Positions 1 through 8,518 of a stretch of DNA of 64,000 nucleotides are shown piece after piece. Positions within the stretch are counted from its first letter, which is position 1. Every line of letters starts with the position of its first letter. The position numbers and the translations under genes are program-made. The notes under the pieces were generated by a model. That model did no database searches. It was given only the letters and a program-made list of their open reading frames with translations, and was not told where the DNA came from. Source of the DNA: Pseudomonas sp. ATCC PTA-122608 (lineage in GTDB: Bacteria > Pseudomonadota > Gammaproteobacteria > Pseudomonadales > Pseudomonadaceae); contig NZ_LPNO01000013.1 in assembly GCF_001952855.1 (NCBI RefSeq), positions 100,098-164,097 of the forward strand. The letters are read 5' to 3'.

Positions 1-96
1 ATTTTTCCCCATCGGCCTGGAGCCCTGAGGCTGGTTTGTCCCTTCCTCTGAAATAATTCGCTTGCTGTAGCCGGGCGCTTTCGGTTATCAATTTGT

Positions 97-112
97 ACAT
101 GATTAGACATGT
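97..112. promoter_or_regulatory. Inverted repeat over the GntR start codon
   Basis: ACATG-N6-CATGT spans the ATG of the GntR gene. A palindrome at this position could be an autoregulatory operator; this is inference from position and symmetry only. Confidence 0.3.
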
Positions 113-812
113 CCGATTTGATAAGAAAAAACGCGTCGTCGACGAGCTGATCCGCCGTATCGAGGGCGGAGTGATGGCTGACGGTGTCCTGTTGCCGGGC
201 GAGCACCAACTGGCCGAAGAGTTTTCCGTCAGCCGCGGCACCCTGCGTGAAGCCCTGGCCGAACTCAAGCGCCGCAGCTACATCGCCACCCAAAGCGGCG
301 TGGGCTCCATCGTCACCTTCGACGGCATGGTGCTCGACCAGCGCAGCGGCTGGGCTCAAGCCCTCGCCGACACAGGCGCAGTGGTCACCTCCGAAATCCT
401 GCGCCTGGAAGCGGTCACTCGTCCGGACCTGCTCAGCAGTCACGGCAGTGACCAATTCATCGCCCTCGATCGCCGCCGTCGCGCCGCCGACGGCACGTTC
501 GTGTCCCTGGAGCGCTCGTTGATGCCGGCCTCCGGTGGCCTGGAAAGCCTGCCGCAAGTCGGCCTGATCGATAACTCCCTGACCATCACCTTGGCCGCCT
601 ACGGCTACGTCGGCGCCACCGGCAGCCAATGGATCGGGGCCGAGCCGCTGAACGAGGAAGACGCCCAATTGCTGGGTCGCCCGGTGGGCACGGTGTTCCT
701 CAAGGCCCTGCGCACCACCTACGACCGGCAAGACCGCTTCATGGAATCCGTCGAAAGCCTGCTCGACCCTCTGCACTTTCGCCTGCACCTTCAATTTGGA
801 ACACCGACATGA
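99..812 (+). CDS. GntR/HutC-family transcriptional regulator
   Basis: Probable ligand-responsive repressor. Residues about 10-75 form a GntR winged helix (PGEHQLAEEFSVSRGTLREA is the recognition part), followed by a UTRA-like effector domain to the C-terminus. The ATG at 99 is used here; an in-frame TTG at 93 is possible, and neither has a strong Shine-Dalgarno sequence. Its stop codon overlaps the start of the glycohydrolase gene (ATGA), so it is translationally coupled to the cluster it probably controls. The setting matches E. coli yegW, the GntR regulator beside yegTUV. The effector is unknown; a nucleoside or sugar is inferred from the neighbours. Confidence 0.85.
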   Translation: MIRHVRFDKKKRVVDELIRRIEGGVMADGVLLPGEHQLAEEFSVSRGTLREALAELKRRSYIATQSGVGSIVTFDGMVLDQRSGWAQALADTGAVVTSEILRLEAVTRPDLLSSHGSDQFIALDRRRRAADGTFVSLERSLMPASGGLESLPQVGLIDNSLTITLAAYGYVGATGSQWIGAEPLNEEDAQLLGRPVGTVFLKALRTTYDRQDRFMESVESLLDPLHFRLHLQFGTPT

Positions 813-1810
813 CCGCCACCACCCGCGCCCTCGGCGCCTTCTACGGCCTGGCCCTGGGCGATGCGTTGGGCATGCCCACCCAGTCCCTGAGCCGCGAGCA
901 GGTCAAGGCGCGTTTCGGCGCGATCACCGCCCTGGAAGATGCCGACGCCGATCAGCCGATCGCGCCGAACATGCCCAAGGGCTCGATCACCGATGACACC
1001 GAACAGGCGATCCTCGTCGGTCAGTTGCTGGTGGATGGCCGGGGCAAAATAGAACCCACCGAACTGGCCCAGCGCCTGATCGACTGGGAAGCGGTGATGC
1101 GCGCCAAGGGTTCCCAGGATTTGCTGGGCCCATCCACCAAACGCGCGATCGACATGATCCTGGCGGGCCACACCCCGGAAGAATCCGGGCGCTACGGCAC
1201 CACTAACGGCGCCGCCATGCGCATCACCCCGGTGGGCATCGCGGCGAACGTCAACGACCCTGCGCAGTTTATCCAGGCGGTGATCCAGGCCTGCCAGGTC
1301 ACCCACAACACCAACCTGGGGATCTCCAGCGCAGCCGCCGTGGCGGCGGTGGTTTCCGCCGGAATCAATGGTGTCGACCTGGGCGAAGCGCTGAACATCG
1401 GCACCCAGATCGCCCAGCAGGCGGAAAACCACGGCCACTGGATTGCCGGTGGGCGCATCGCCACCCGTATCAGTTGGGCACGCACGTTGAGCGTCGACAG
1501 CGGCGACAAGGCGCTGTTTACCGACCTGCTCTACGAATTGATCGGCACTTCGGTGGCGTCCCAGGAATCGGTGGTGGTGTCGTTTGCCCTTGCGCAGCAA
1601 GTTGCGGTGGGTGAAGTGAACGCCTTCGAAGCCTTGTGCATGGCCGCCAGCCTTGGCGGCGACACCGACACCATCGCCGCGATTCTCGGCGCGATGCTCG
1701 GTGCGTGCCTGGGGATGCAGTGCTGGCCTGAGGCGATGATCGAGCAGGTCAAGCAGGTTAATGGCCTGGACCTGGAGCCCTTGGTCCAAGGCCTGCTCGA
1801 TCTGCGCTGA
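809..1810 (+). CDS. ADP-ribosylglycohydrolase family protein (YegU-like)
   Basis: A 333-aa DraG-fold enzyme that hydrolyses N- or O-glycosidic bonds at ribose C1 using two Mg ions. The metal-site motifs are visible: GDALG near the N-terminus, SITDDTEQA around residue 65, and GGDTDTIAAILGAMLGA near the C-terminus. The ATG at 809 overlaps the stop of the GntR gene; the longer upstream reading is the GntR region in another frame. Between a GntR regulator, a nucleobase-type permease and a PfkB kinase, a role in cleaving a ribosylated small molecule is more likely than protein de-ADP-ribosylation. The substrate is not determinable from sequence. Confidence 0.85.
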   Translation: MTATTRALGAFYGLALGDALGMPTQSLSREQVKARFGAITALEDADADQPIAPNMPKGSITDDTEQAILVGQLLVDGRGKIEPTELAQRLIDWEAVMRAKGSQDLLGPSTKRAIDMILAGHTPEESGRYGTTNGAAMRITPVGIAANVNDPAQFIQAVIQACQVTHNTNLGISSAAAVAAVVSAGINGVDLGEALNIGTQIAQQAENHGHWIAGGRIATRISWARTLSVDSGDKALFTDLLYELIGTSVASQESVVVSFALAQQVAVGEVNAFEALCMAASLGGDTDTIAAILGAMLGACLGMQCWPEAMIEQVKQVNGLDLEPLVQGLLDLR

Positions 1811-1825
1811 GCACCGCAGATCAAA

Positions 1826-1918
1826 AATGTGGGAGCGGGCTTGCTCGCGAAAGCGGTGTGTCAGGCAACGCATGTGTCACTGATGCACCGCTTTCGCGAG
1901 CAAGCCCGCTCCCACATT
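1826..1918. repeat. REP doublet (REPIN), GTGGGAGCGGGC type
   Basis: Two inverted REP arms (ATGTGGGAGCGGGCTTGCTC and its complement) flank a short variable centre. It lies between the glycohydrolase and permease genes and could form a long hairpin in the transcript. Confidence 0.9.
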
Positions 1919-2007
1919 GATCCAGTCGAGTCAGGAAGACCGGAACACAGATTCAACTTGCCAACCTGCCACAACCACAAAAAAACAGGCATCAGGAGCA
2001 CCCCACC

Positions 2008-3474
2008 ATGAGTACGTCCTCTTCCGGCCAAAGCGCCGGGCAATTGGAAACACGCGGCATCGAGCCGGTCCCGGAAGGCGAGTGCAACGGCCATCCGCTG
2101 CAACTGTTCTGGGTCTGGTTCGCGGCCAATATCAGCATCCTCGGCTTGCCCTTGGGCGCGACCCTCGTGGCGTTTCGCGGCCTGGCGATCTGGCAGGCAG
2201 TCATCGTGGCGATCCTCGGCGCCGCCGGTTCGTTTGCGGTGGTCGGCATCATCTCCATCGCCGGCCGTCGTGGCCGTGCCCCGAGCTTGACGCTGTCCCG
2301 GGCGATCTTCGGCGTACGCGGCAATATCGGCCCGACCCTGGTGTCACTGATGTCGCGCCTGGGCTGGGAAACCGTCAACACCACCACGGCGGCATTCGTG
2401 CTGCTGTCGTTGTGCTCGATCCTGTTCAACTCGCCGGTTGCCGCCAAAAGCGCGCCGGTACTGACCCTGCTGTTCATTGGCATTTTCGTGCTGCTGACCC
2501 TCGCCGTATCGGGCCTGGGCCACGCCACTTTGCTGGTGATCCAGAAGTGGGCCACCTACGTGTTCGGCGCACTGAATATCCTGGTGGGCGGTTTCCTCTG
2601 CGCCACCATCGATTGGAGCGCGGTGTTCAACGCCACGCCTGCGCCGTTGAGCGCGATGATCATCGGCATCGGCACCATGGCCGCCGGTACGGGTATCGGC
2701 TGGGCCAACGCCGGTGCCGACATGTCGCGCTACCAGCACCGCAGCGTCAAGGCCGTGCGCCTGGTGGCCTCTGCCGCCTTCGGTGCGGGTATTCCGCTGG
2801 TGCTGTTGATCACCCTCGGCGGCCTGCTGTCGGTGGGCAACAACGACCTGGCGTCGGCCACTGACCCGATCATCGCGATCCGCGACATGCTGCCGACCTG
2901 GATGGCGGTGCCGTACCTGATCACCGCATTTGGCGGACTGCTGCTGTCCAACAACCTGTCGGTGTACTCGGCGGGCCTCACCACCTTGACCCTCGGCTTG
3001 AAGGTCAAGCGCGTGCACGCGGTGATCGTCGACATCGTCGCGATCTTCGCCGGTTCGATCTACTTCATGCTGATCGCCGACAGCTTCTACGGTCCGTTCA
3101 TCACGTTCATCTCGTTGCTGGCGGTACCGATTACCGCCTGGGTCGGGATCTTTGTGGTCGACCTGATCCATCGTCACTACTACAGCCCCAAAGACCTGCT
3201 GGACGTGACGCCAAGCAGCGCCTACTGGTATCGCGGCGGGGTTGAATGGCGTGCGTTCGGCGCCTGGGCGATTGCGATTGTGCTGGGCTTCAGCTTCACC
3301 ACCATCGGCACCACGGCCGAGAACATCTGGTTCGCCGGGCCGTTGTCCGATTCGTGGCTGGGCCACAACGGCCTGGGCTGGATCGTCACCTTCCTGGTGG
3401 CCGGCGGGATTTATGCGGTACTGGGTGGCGCGACTGATCGTCGTCCGGCTTTGGTAGAGAGCGCTAATGTCTAG
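2008..3474 (+). CDS. NCS1-family cytosine/purine-type permease
   Basis: A 488-aa inner-membrane transporter with a hydrophobic profile consistent with about 12 transmembrane segments. The N-terminal RGIEPVPEGECNGHPLQLFWVWFAANIS region and the NAGADMSRYQ segment near residue 240 are typical of the nucleobase:cation symporter-1 (CodB-like) family. A Shine-Dalgarno-like CAGGAG precedes the ATG. Its end overlaps the PfkB gene by 8 bp, so the two are co-translated. In E. coli yegTUV the transporter is an MFS nucleoside carrier; here an NCS1 carrier takes that place. A nucleoside, nucleobase or related glycoside is the likely substrate. Confidence 0.85.
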   Translation: MSTSSSGQSAGQLETRGIEPVPEGECNGHPLQLFWVWFAANISILGLPLGATLVAFRGLAIWQAVIVAILGAAGSFAVVGIISIAGRRGRAPSLTLSRAIFGVRGNIGPTLVSLMSRLGWETVNTTTAAFVLLSLCSILFNSPVAAKSAPVLTLLFIGIFVLLTLAVSGLGHATLLVIQKWATYVFGALNILVGGFLCATIDWSAVFNATPAPLSAMIIGIGTMAAGTGIGWANAGADMSRYQHRSVKAVRLVASAAFGAGIPLVLLITLGGLLSVGNNDLASATDPIIAIRDMLPTWMAVPYLITAFGGLLLSNNLSVYSAGLTTLTLGLKVKRVHAVIVDIVAIFAGSIYFMLIADSFYGPFITFISLLAVPITAWVGIFVVDLIHRHYYSPKDLLDVTPSSAYWYRGGVEWRAFGAWAIAIVLGFSFTTIGTTAENIWFAGPLSDSWLGHNGLGWIVTFLVAGGIYAVLGGATDRRPALVESANV

Positions 3475-4387
3475 ATTGCTGCACAGCGGGCAGGTCATCG
3501 TCGACCTGGTCATGTCCCTCGACACATTGCCCGCCACCGGCGGCGATGTATTGGCCAATTCCGCCAGCTTCGAAGCCGGCGGCGGCTTCAACGTGATGGC
3601 CGCCGCCCGACGCAACGGCTTGCCGGTGGTCTACCTGGGCCGCCATGGCAGCGGCCGCTTTGGTGACCTGGCACGCGCGGCAATGCAGGCCGAGGGCATT
3701 GAAATGGCCCTGGCTGCCAGCGACGACAAGGACACCGGCCTGTGTGTGTCCCTGACCGAAGCCACTACCGAGCGTACCTTCATTTCCCATATCGGCGCCG
3801 AAGGTGATTTGCTCGCGCAAGACCTGGCCAGCGCGGTACCCAATGCCGATGACTATGTGTACGTCAGCGGCTACAGCCTGCTGCTTGAAGGCAAGGCCCA
3901 GGCGTTGCTCGATTGGCTGTTGGCGTTGCCGCGCCAGATCACCGTGGTGTTCGATCCGGGCCCGCTGGTGAAGGCGCCGGACTCGGCCTTGATGGTCGCC
4001 TTGTTGCCGCGTATCGACATCTGGACCAGCAACGGTCCGGAAGCCCTGGCATTCACCGGCGCCAGCGATCTCGCGGGGGCATTGCTCAAGCTCAACGAGC
4101 ACCTGCCCGCCGGCACCTTGCTGGTGGTGCGCGACGGGCCGAATGGCTGCTGGGTCAGCCGTAGCGGCCAGGCCGAGCATGTGCCGGGATTCAAGGTCAA
4201 GGCGGTGGACAGCAACGGTGCGGGTGATGCTCACGCCGGGGTGTTTATCGCCGGGCTGGCCAATGGTTTGGCGCCAGCTGTCGCGGCACGTCGCGCCAAT
4301 GCGGCGGCAGCATTGGCGGTCACGCGCTGGGGGCCGGCAACCTCACCGGGCACGGCTGAAGTGGATACGTTGTTGAGCGCGGGCTGA
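3467..4387 (+). CDS. PfkB-family sugar/nucleoside kinase (YegV-like)
   Basis: A 306-aa ribokinase-fold enzyme that phosphorylates a sugar or nucleoside hydroxyl with ATP. The N-terminal substrate motif GGDVLAN and GGGFNVMAAARR are present, as is the C-terminal PfkB signature DSNGAGDAHAG with the catalytic Asp. It overlaps the permease gene by 8 bp and completes the regulator-glycohydrolase-permease-kinase set. Inferred pathway: import of a ribosyl compound, cleavage by the glycohydrolase, phosphorylation of the released sugar. It could equally phosphorylate the intact nucleoside. Confidence 0.85.
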   Translation: MSRLLHSGQVIVDLVMSLDTLPATGGDVLANSASFEAGGGFNVMAAARRNGLPVVYLGRHGSGRFGDLARAAMQAEGIEMALAASDDKDTGLCVSLTEATTERTFISHIGAEGDLLAQDLASAVPNADDYVYVSGYSLLLEGKAQALLDWLLALPRQITVVFDPGPLVKAPDSALMVALLPRIDIWTSNGPEALAFTGASDLAGALLKLNEHLPAGTLLVVRDGPNGCWVSRSGQAEHVPGFKVKAVDSNGAGDAHAGVFIAGLANGLAPAVAARRANAAAALAVTRWGPATSPGTAEVDTLLSAG

Positions 4388-4425
4388 TTCGGCAGAATAG
4401 TCGCCATTCAGCACGGAGCAACGTC

Positions 4426-5154
4426 ATGACCCAGAACATCTACGACACCGAGGTTTTCTTCGAGGGCTACAGCAAAATGGGCCGCTCGGTAGAAGGCCTC
4501 GCCGGCGCTCCGGAGTGGCCAGCATTGCAGGCCATGTTGCCGCCTATGTCGGGCTCGAAAGTGGTGGACCTCGGTTGCGGCTACGGCTGGTTCAGTCGCT
4601 GGGCTCAGGAGCAGGGCGCCGAACAAGTGCTGGGGCTGGATGTGTCGCAAAAAATGCTGGCGCGGGCGAAGGAGATGACTGCGTCTTCGGCCATCACCTA
4701 TGGCATTGCCGACCTGGAAAAACTCGACCTTCCGGATGCCGCTTTCGACCTGGCCTACAGCTCATTGGCGTTTCATTACATCGTCGATCTGAAAGGCCTG
4801 TTCGCGCGCATTCATCAGGCATTGGTGCCAGGCGGACGGTTGGTGTTTTCCATCGAGCACCCGATCTTCATGGCGCCTCGGCAGCCGGGCTGGCTGATTG
4901 ATGAGCAAGGGCGCAAGAGCTGGCCGGTGGACAGCTATCAGATCGAAGGGCCACGGGTCACCAACTGGTTGGCGGATGGCGTGATCAAACAACATCGCAC
5001 GGTAGGCACGTTGCTTACGCTGTTGATCCAGGCGGGGTTCACCCTGACCCATGTAGACGAGTGGGGCCCAAGTGAGGATGACCTTAAGGCCCGCCCCGCA
5101 TTGGCAGAAGAGCTGGAGCGGCCGATGATGCTACTGGTTGCCGCCCACCGCTGA
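4426..5154 (+). CDS. Class I SAM-dependent methyltransferase
   Basis: A 242-aa cytosolic methyltransferase. Motif I (VVDLGCGYGWFSRWA, about residues 44-58) and the acidic loop (VLGLDVS) bind S-adenosylmethionine; the Methyltransf_11-like core continues to about residue 150. It follows the kinase gene by 38 bp with its own upstream AGGAGCAACGTC-like spacing (GGAGCAACGTCATG), so it could be co-transcribed, but nothing links it to the nucleoside cluster. The methyl acceptor is unknown. Confidence 0.85.
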   Translation: MTQNIYDTEVFFEGYSKMGRSVEGLAGAPEWPALQAMLPPMSGSKVVDLGCGYGWFSRWAQEQGAEQVLGLDVSQKMLARAKEMTASSAITYGIADLEKLDLPDAAFDLAYSSLAFHYIVDLKGLFARIHQALVPGGRLVFSIEHPIFMAPRQPGWLIDEQGRKSWPVDSYQIEGPRVTNWLADGVIKQHRTVGTLLTLLIQAGFTLTHVDEWGPSEDDLKARPALAEELERPMMLLVAAHR

Positions 5155-5172
5155 TACCGTGGCTGAAAACAC

Positions 5173-5278
5173 GATCAAAAATGTGGGAGCGGGCTTGCTC
5201 GCGAATGCGGTGGGTCAGCCAATGAATCTGGCACTGATACACCGGCTTCGCGAGCAAGCCCGCTCCCACATTTTGATC
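5173..5278. repeat. REP doublet (REPIN), GTGGGAGCGGGC type
   Basis: Perfect outer arms GATCAAAA-ATGTGGGAGCGGGC and complement. It separates the methyltransferase gene from the convergent small basic protein gene and may act as a shared transcript end. Confidence 0.9.
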
Positions 5279-5282
5279 CGCG

Positions 5283-5663
5283 TTAACCGGCCTTTTTCAG
5301 CGCCTCAATCAACTCATCCTTGCGCATGGTCGAACGCCCGGGAATGTCCTTGGCGCGCGCTTCCTTCAGCAAGCTTTCCTTGGTCTGCGTGCCCAACGAC
5401 ATCCTGCTGTTTCGCGGATGCCCTTCACGACTGGCCGCAGCCCGTTTGGCCGACTCATGCCGGTCCTGAGACTTTTTCGCCGGCGCCTTGCGCTGGCCTG
5501 AACCACCAGCGTTTTCGCCGCCACCCGACTGCTTGTTGACGGTGGCCCAAGCCCGGGCCTCGGCCTCTTCTTTCGACAAGCCCTTGTGCTCATAACTCTC
5601 TTCGATATGAGCGGCCTTGCGCTTCTGTTCGGTGGTGTATTTGGCTTTGCTTCCACGAGGCAT
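5283..5663 (-). CDS. Small basic protein with Rho-N/SAP-like C-terminus
   Basis: A 126-aa Lys/Arg-rich protein. The first 60 residues (KYTTEQKRKAAHIEESYEHK) are helical and charged, a Gly/Ser/Lys linker follows, and residues about 90-126 (TKESLLKEARAKDIPGRSTM) resemble the Rho N-terminal or SAP nucleic-acid-binding fold. Homologues in Pseudomonas are often labelled plasmid stabilization or Rho-like proteins; neither role is shown here. The start has a good AGGAG. It is the last gene of a minus-strand group of three small proteins, which looks like a stress or nucleoid-related set. Function unknown. Confidence 0.75.
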   Translation of the reverse strand: MPRGSKAKYTTEQKRKAAHIEESYEHKGLSKEEAEARAWATVNKQSGGGENAGGSGQRKAPAKKSQDRHESAKRAAASREGHPRNSRMSLGTQTKESLLKEARAKDIPGRSTMRKDELIEALKKAG

Positions 5664-5719
5664 TTCGATACTCCTACTGGTTCTGGCCCTTCACGAAGGG
5701 CCAGGCCAGACAAAGTGCG

Positions 5720-5986
5720 TTACTGGCCCGCTTCGCTTTCCAGCTTGCGAGCCGCTTCCACGCCGGATGCGGTGAGCTTGATCGGCAGGTTCAGCGCGTG
5801 TTCCCCGGCATCGTTGCAGGTCACATGGCCTTCCTTGATCCACCCGCGGTCCTGCAAGGTGGCCAAGGCACTGGCCACCACTTTTTCACCTCGGTAGTTG
5901 TCCAGCACTTCCTTGCCCAGCCCGCTGGGATGAGCGTGGAGCAGGCGGGTGAGGACTTCTTTTTCAAGGTTGTGATCGACGTTCAT
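5720..5986 (-). CDS. Hypothetical 88-aa protein, winged-helix-like
   Basis: No family recognised with certainty. The arrangement of predicted helices followed by DRGWIKEGHVTCNDAGEHALNLPIKLTASGVEAAR resembles a small winged-helix domain in which the C-terminal LTASGVEAA motif is the usual end of a third helix, as in restriction-like or MarR-like mini-regulators. GAGG lies 8 bases before the ATG. It is in the same orientation as, and 56 bp from, the Rho-N-like gene. Confidence 0.65.
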   Translation of the reverse strand: MNVDHNLEKEVLTRLLHAHPSGLGKEVLDNYRGEKVVASALATLQDRGWIKEGHVTCNDAGEHALNLPIKLTASGVEAARKLESEAGQ

Positions 5987-6034
5987 GCATACCTCTTCAC
6001 TGGGAAATGGTTGGGTGTTCGTCTTTCTCGCGGG

Positions 6035-6382
6035 TTAAGGCGCTGGCTGTTTTGGTGCACCAGGGATGTTTGAGTCATCGCCTTTATTGATCGAAGGCGA
6101 AGTGGCGCCTGGGCCCATTTTGCCGTTAGGTACTGCACCGCTGTTGCGATTGGTGTCGTCACCCTGGGTGCGTGGGTCTTTGCTGTTGTCGATGATGGCG
6201 CCGCCATTGGTGTCCATGCCGGTGCCCATCGAGTCCTTCGACTCTTGGGTAGCGGGGTTGGGCGGGCTGCCGACAGGGTCGGTCGGGCCGGTGCTGGAAC
6301 CTGTGGTGGCGGCAAAGCTGCTCAGCGAAACCGCAGACAGCAAACCAGTGAGGGCGAGGGCGGCAAATTTGGAAGTCGTCAT
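6035..6382 (-). CDS. Small secreted low-complexity protein
   Basis: A 115-aa hypothetical protein. Residues 1-24 form a signal peptide (ALALTGLLSAVSLSSFAA). The mature part is almost free of hydrophobic residues and rich in Gly, Asn, Ser, Pro, Asp and Thr, so it should be disordered in the periplasm. GGAG precedes the ATG. Function unknown; its place upstream of two other small genes suggests a co-expressed group. Confidence 0.7.
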   Translation of the reverse strand: MTTSKFAALALTGLLSAVSLSSFAATTGSSTGPTDPVGSPPNPATQESKDSMGTGMDTNGGAIIDNSKDPRTQGDDTNRNSGAVPNGKMGPGATSPSINKGDDSNIPGAPKQPAP

Positions 6383-6467
6383 GATGGTGTCTCCATATGA
6401 TTAATGTCCTTACCTGATATTGGTCCGCCCCCGTTTGCGATTCGTGCCTCGATACCGACGAACGGTC

Positions 6468-7661
6468 TTAGGTCGCTTGTAAGATTTTGTGTGACGAGAT
6501 TCGGCGCCAGATCAACCGCGCCACTGTGATCAGCCAATTGAGCAACGCCACGGCCAGCACGCTCATCAACAGGGTCGGCATGCCGTATTCGACGATGACC
6601 TTGCCCGCCAGCAACGGGAAACCGAACACCCCGATAAAGTACGCCAGGCTGAACAACAGCAACGCTTGTGAAGTGGTGCCGGCGGGCGCCTCGTTCGCAG
6701 CCAAACCATTGATCACCGAATACGTCAGGCCATAACCGACGCCCAGGGTGACGGCTGCCGCCAGGTAGCTGTAGTTGCCGCTGACTCTGAACCCGAACAG
6801 GAAAATCGACACCAGCATCAACCCCGACAACACACACGCCGCCCAATACGGATCACGCTTGACCACGATGCCGGCGATCAGCAGGCGGCTGGTAATCGCC
6901 GCACTCATGAAACCGAGGAAGAACAGCGAATAGTCCAGCCCGTGCAGCGCCGCGTAGCTGGTCTGGAAACTCGACAACCCGCCAAACACGCAACCGCCGA
7001 GGCCGACCATGATGATCGCGAACACCGCTTTCGATGACAGCACCTGGCGCGTCGCCGACCAGGAAATCTTCGACGCCGGCGCAGTGTGCTGACTGAGGGC
7101 GCGACCCAGCCGCCAGAAAATCACCACGCCCGTAAGGCTCGCCAGCGCCGCGATATAAAACGCCGCCGTCAGCGAAAAATCCAACGCACTTGCCGCCCGC
7201 CCCAGCAGCGGCCCGGAGCCGATCCCGGTCATCATGCTGCCCGACAGCAGGGCGAAATATTTGGCCCGCTGCGCCGGTTCCACCAGCATCGCGACGATGA
7301 TCGGCCCCAGCGTATAGAACACGCCCCAGCCCAACCCCAACGACAAGCCAAAGAACATCAAGCCCTCGCCAAATCCCGGTGTAAGCGCAAAGCCCAGGCA
7401 CGCCAGCACCAGCAATACGCCGAGCAGGGCGATGGACTTGGCGGCTCCCAGCAGGTCCGCCAGATGCCCGGAAACCAGCACCGCCACAAAGGTGCTGAGC
7501 ATTGCCATGGAGATCACGCTGCCGGCGTCGTGTTCGTTGCCGCCACGGGAATGGATCAGCAGCGACAGCAAGAATGTCGAGCCATAGGACAGGGAAAGCA
7601 GGTAGCTGGCGAGGCAGAAAAGGGCGAACAGTTTTCCGCCAACCGCAGGTGAGGAGTGCAT
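6468..7661 (-). CDS. MFS transporter
   Basis: A 397-aa inner-membrane protein with alternating hydrophobic segments consistent with 12 transmembrane helices. The loop after helix 2 (SGHLADLLGAAKS) is a variant of the MFS motif A (G-x-L-aD-r-x-Gr-r/k). AAGG precedes the ATG. It stands alone between the small-protein group and a divergent/convergent HD gene. Substrate unknown; this size and motif fit drug or sugar efflux carriers. Confidence 0.85.
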   Translation of the reverse strand: MHSSPAVGGKLFALFCLASYLLSLSYGSTFLLSLLIHSRGGNEHDAGSVISMAMLSTFVAVLVSGHLADLLGAAKSIALLGVLLVLACLGFALTPGFGEGLMFFGLSLGLGWGVFYTLGPIIVAMLVEPAQRAKYFALLSGSMMTGIGSGPLLGRAASALDFSLTAAFYIAALASLTGVVIFWRLGRALSQHTAPASKISWSATRQVLSSKAVFAIIMVGLGGCVFGGLSSFQTSYAALHGLDYSLFFLGFMSAAITSRLLIAGIVVKRDPYWAACVLSGLMLVSIFLFGFRVSGNYSYLAAAVTLGVGYGLTYSVINGLAANEAPAGTTSQALLLFSLAYFIGVFGFPLLAGKVIVEYGMPTLLMSVLAVALLNWLITVARLIWRRISSHKILQAT

Positions 7662-7746
7662 GGAAAAGCCTTGCGTCTGTTGGATTTATGCCCAACTTTT
7701 ACCATGCACGGCGCGTGGGATTGTTCTGTGGTTCGCGGTTCTTGCG

Positions 7747-8406
7747 TTAGCCCACAGCGGAGTATGGCGTGCCGATTTCTTCGATGAACAGGTCCATGAA
7801 ACCCTTCAACCGCTCATGGCGCGCCAGGGCCATGCGTTGCCCCGTCGGCGTCTGAAATCCGCCCGCCAGATGCAGCAGCTTGGTCTGGAAATGGTCGAGG
7901 CAGAAGCGCTTGTCGTCGTACTCGCGATGCTTTGCCGTTGGGTCCGCCGGGTCATACAGCCCGCTGCCCATACGCCCGGCGATGTAAAACGTGCGGGCCA
8001 CGCCGATCATGCCCAGGGAATCCAAACGGTCGGCATCCTGCATAATCTTCGCTTCAAGCGTCACTGGAGTAAGGCCCGCCGAAAAGCTGTGGGTCTCGAT
8101 GGCATGCGTCACCGCAGCAATCGTTGCGGGCGGCCAGCCCAGCCCCTGCAAAATCTCCCCGGCTTTGTCCGCCGCCAGCTTCGACGCCTTGGACCGCAAC
8201 GGTGAATTCTTCTCCACTGCCACGCAGTCATGCAGCAACACGGCTGCCAGCAGCACCTCAAGCTCGCCACCTTCCTCAGCCTGGATCGAGCGCACGTTGT
8301 GCCACACCCGCTGCAAATGGGACAGGTCGTGGGCACCGTCTTCCGAAGGCTCAAGGGCGTGAGGCAATAAAGTCGCGGCGAGGTCGGTCAGTGGCGTGAA
8401 GGGCAT
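7747..8406 (-). CDS. HD-domain phosphohydrolase
   Basis: A 219-aa protein with the HD metal-binding pattern: GAHDLSHLQRVWHN near residue 25, LLHDC around residue 60, and DADRLDSLG further on. Proteins of this type (YedJ-like) hydrolyse phosphate from nucleotides or related small molecules. The ATG at 8406 was chosen; an in-frame TTG at 8418 would add four residues. It is divergent from the GNAT gene across a 112-bp gap that contains the palindrome ATTGCA-C-TGCAAT. Confidence 0.8.
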   Translation of the reverse strand: MPFTPLTDLAATLLPHALEPSEDGAHDLSHLQRVWHNVRSIQAEEGGELEVLLAAVLLHDCVAVEKNSPLRSKASKLAADKAGEILQGLGWPPATIAAVTHAIETHSFSAGLTPVTLEAKIMQDADRLDSLGMIGVARTFYIAGRMGSGLYDPADPTAKHREYDDKRFCLDHFQTKLLHLAGGFQTPTGQRMALARHERLKGFMDLFIEEIGTPYSAVG

Positions 8407-8451
8407 GGGGATTCTCAAAGGTCGACGGCCTGCAGGTTAGCCGCGAATCAA

Positions 8452-8464
8452 ATTGCACTGCAAT
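8452..8464. promoter_or_regulatory. Palindrome in HD/GNAT divergent promoter region
   Basis: ATTGCA-C-TGCAAT is a perfect 6-bp inverted repeat with one central base between two divergent genes. It could be an operator; no regulator can be named. Confidence 0.25.
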
Positions 8465-8518
8465 CGGTCATTAAAGCGCCTTAGTATGTGTGCTTTATTT
8501 CCCTGACAAGGCCAGTCC

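Noticed and set aside
791..1873. Minus-strand open frame opposite the glycohydrolase gene
   Set aside because: Shadow of the 809-1810 gene; ends in the REPIN.
1971..1987. A-rich leader of the NCS1 permease as an Hfq/Crc site
   Set aside because: ACAACCACAAAAAAACA does not give an exact AAnAAnAA match near the ribosome-binding site.
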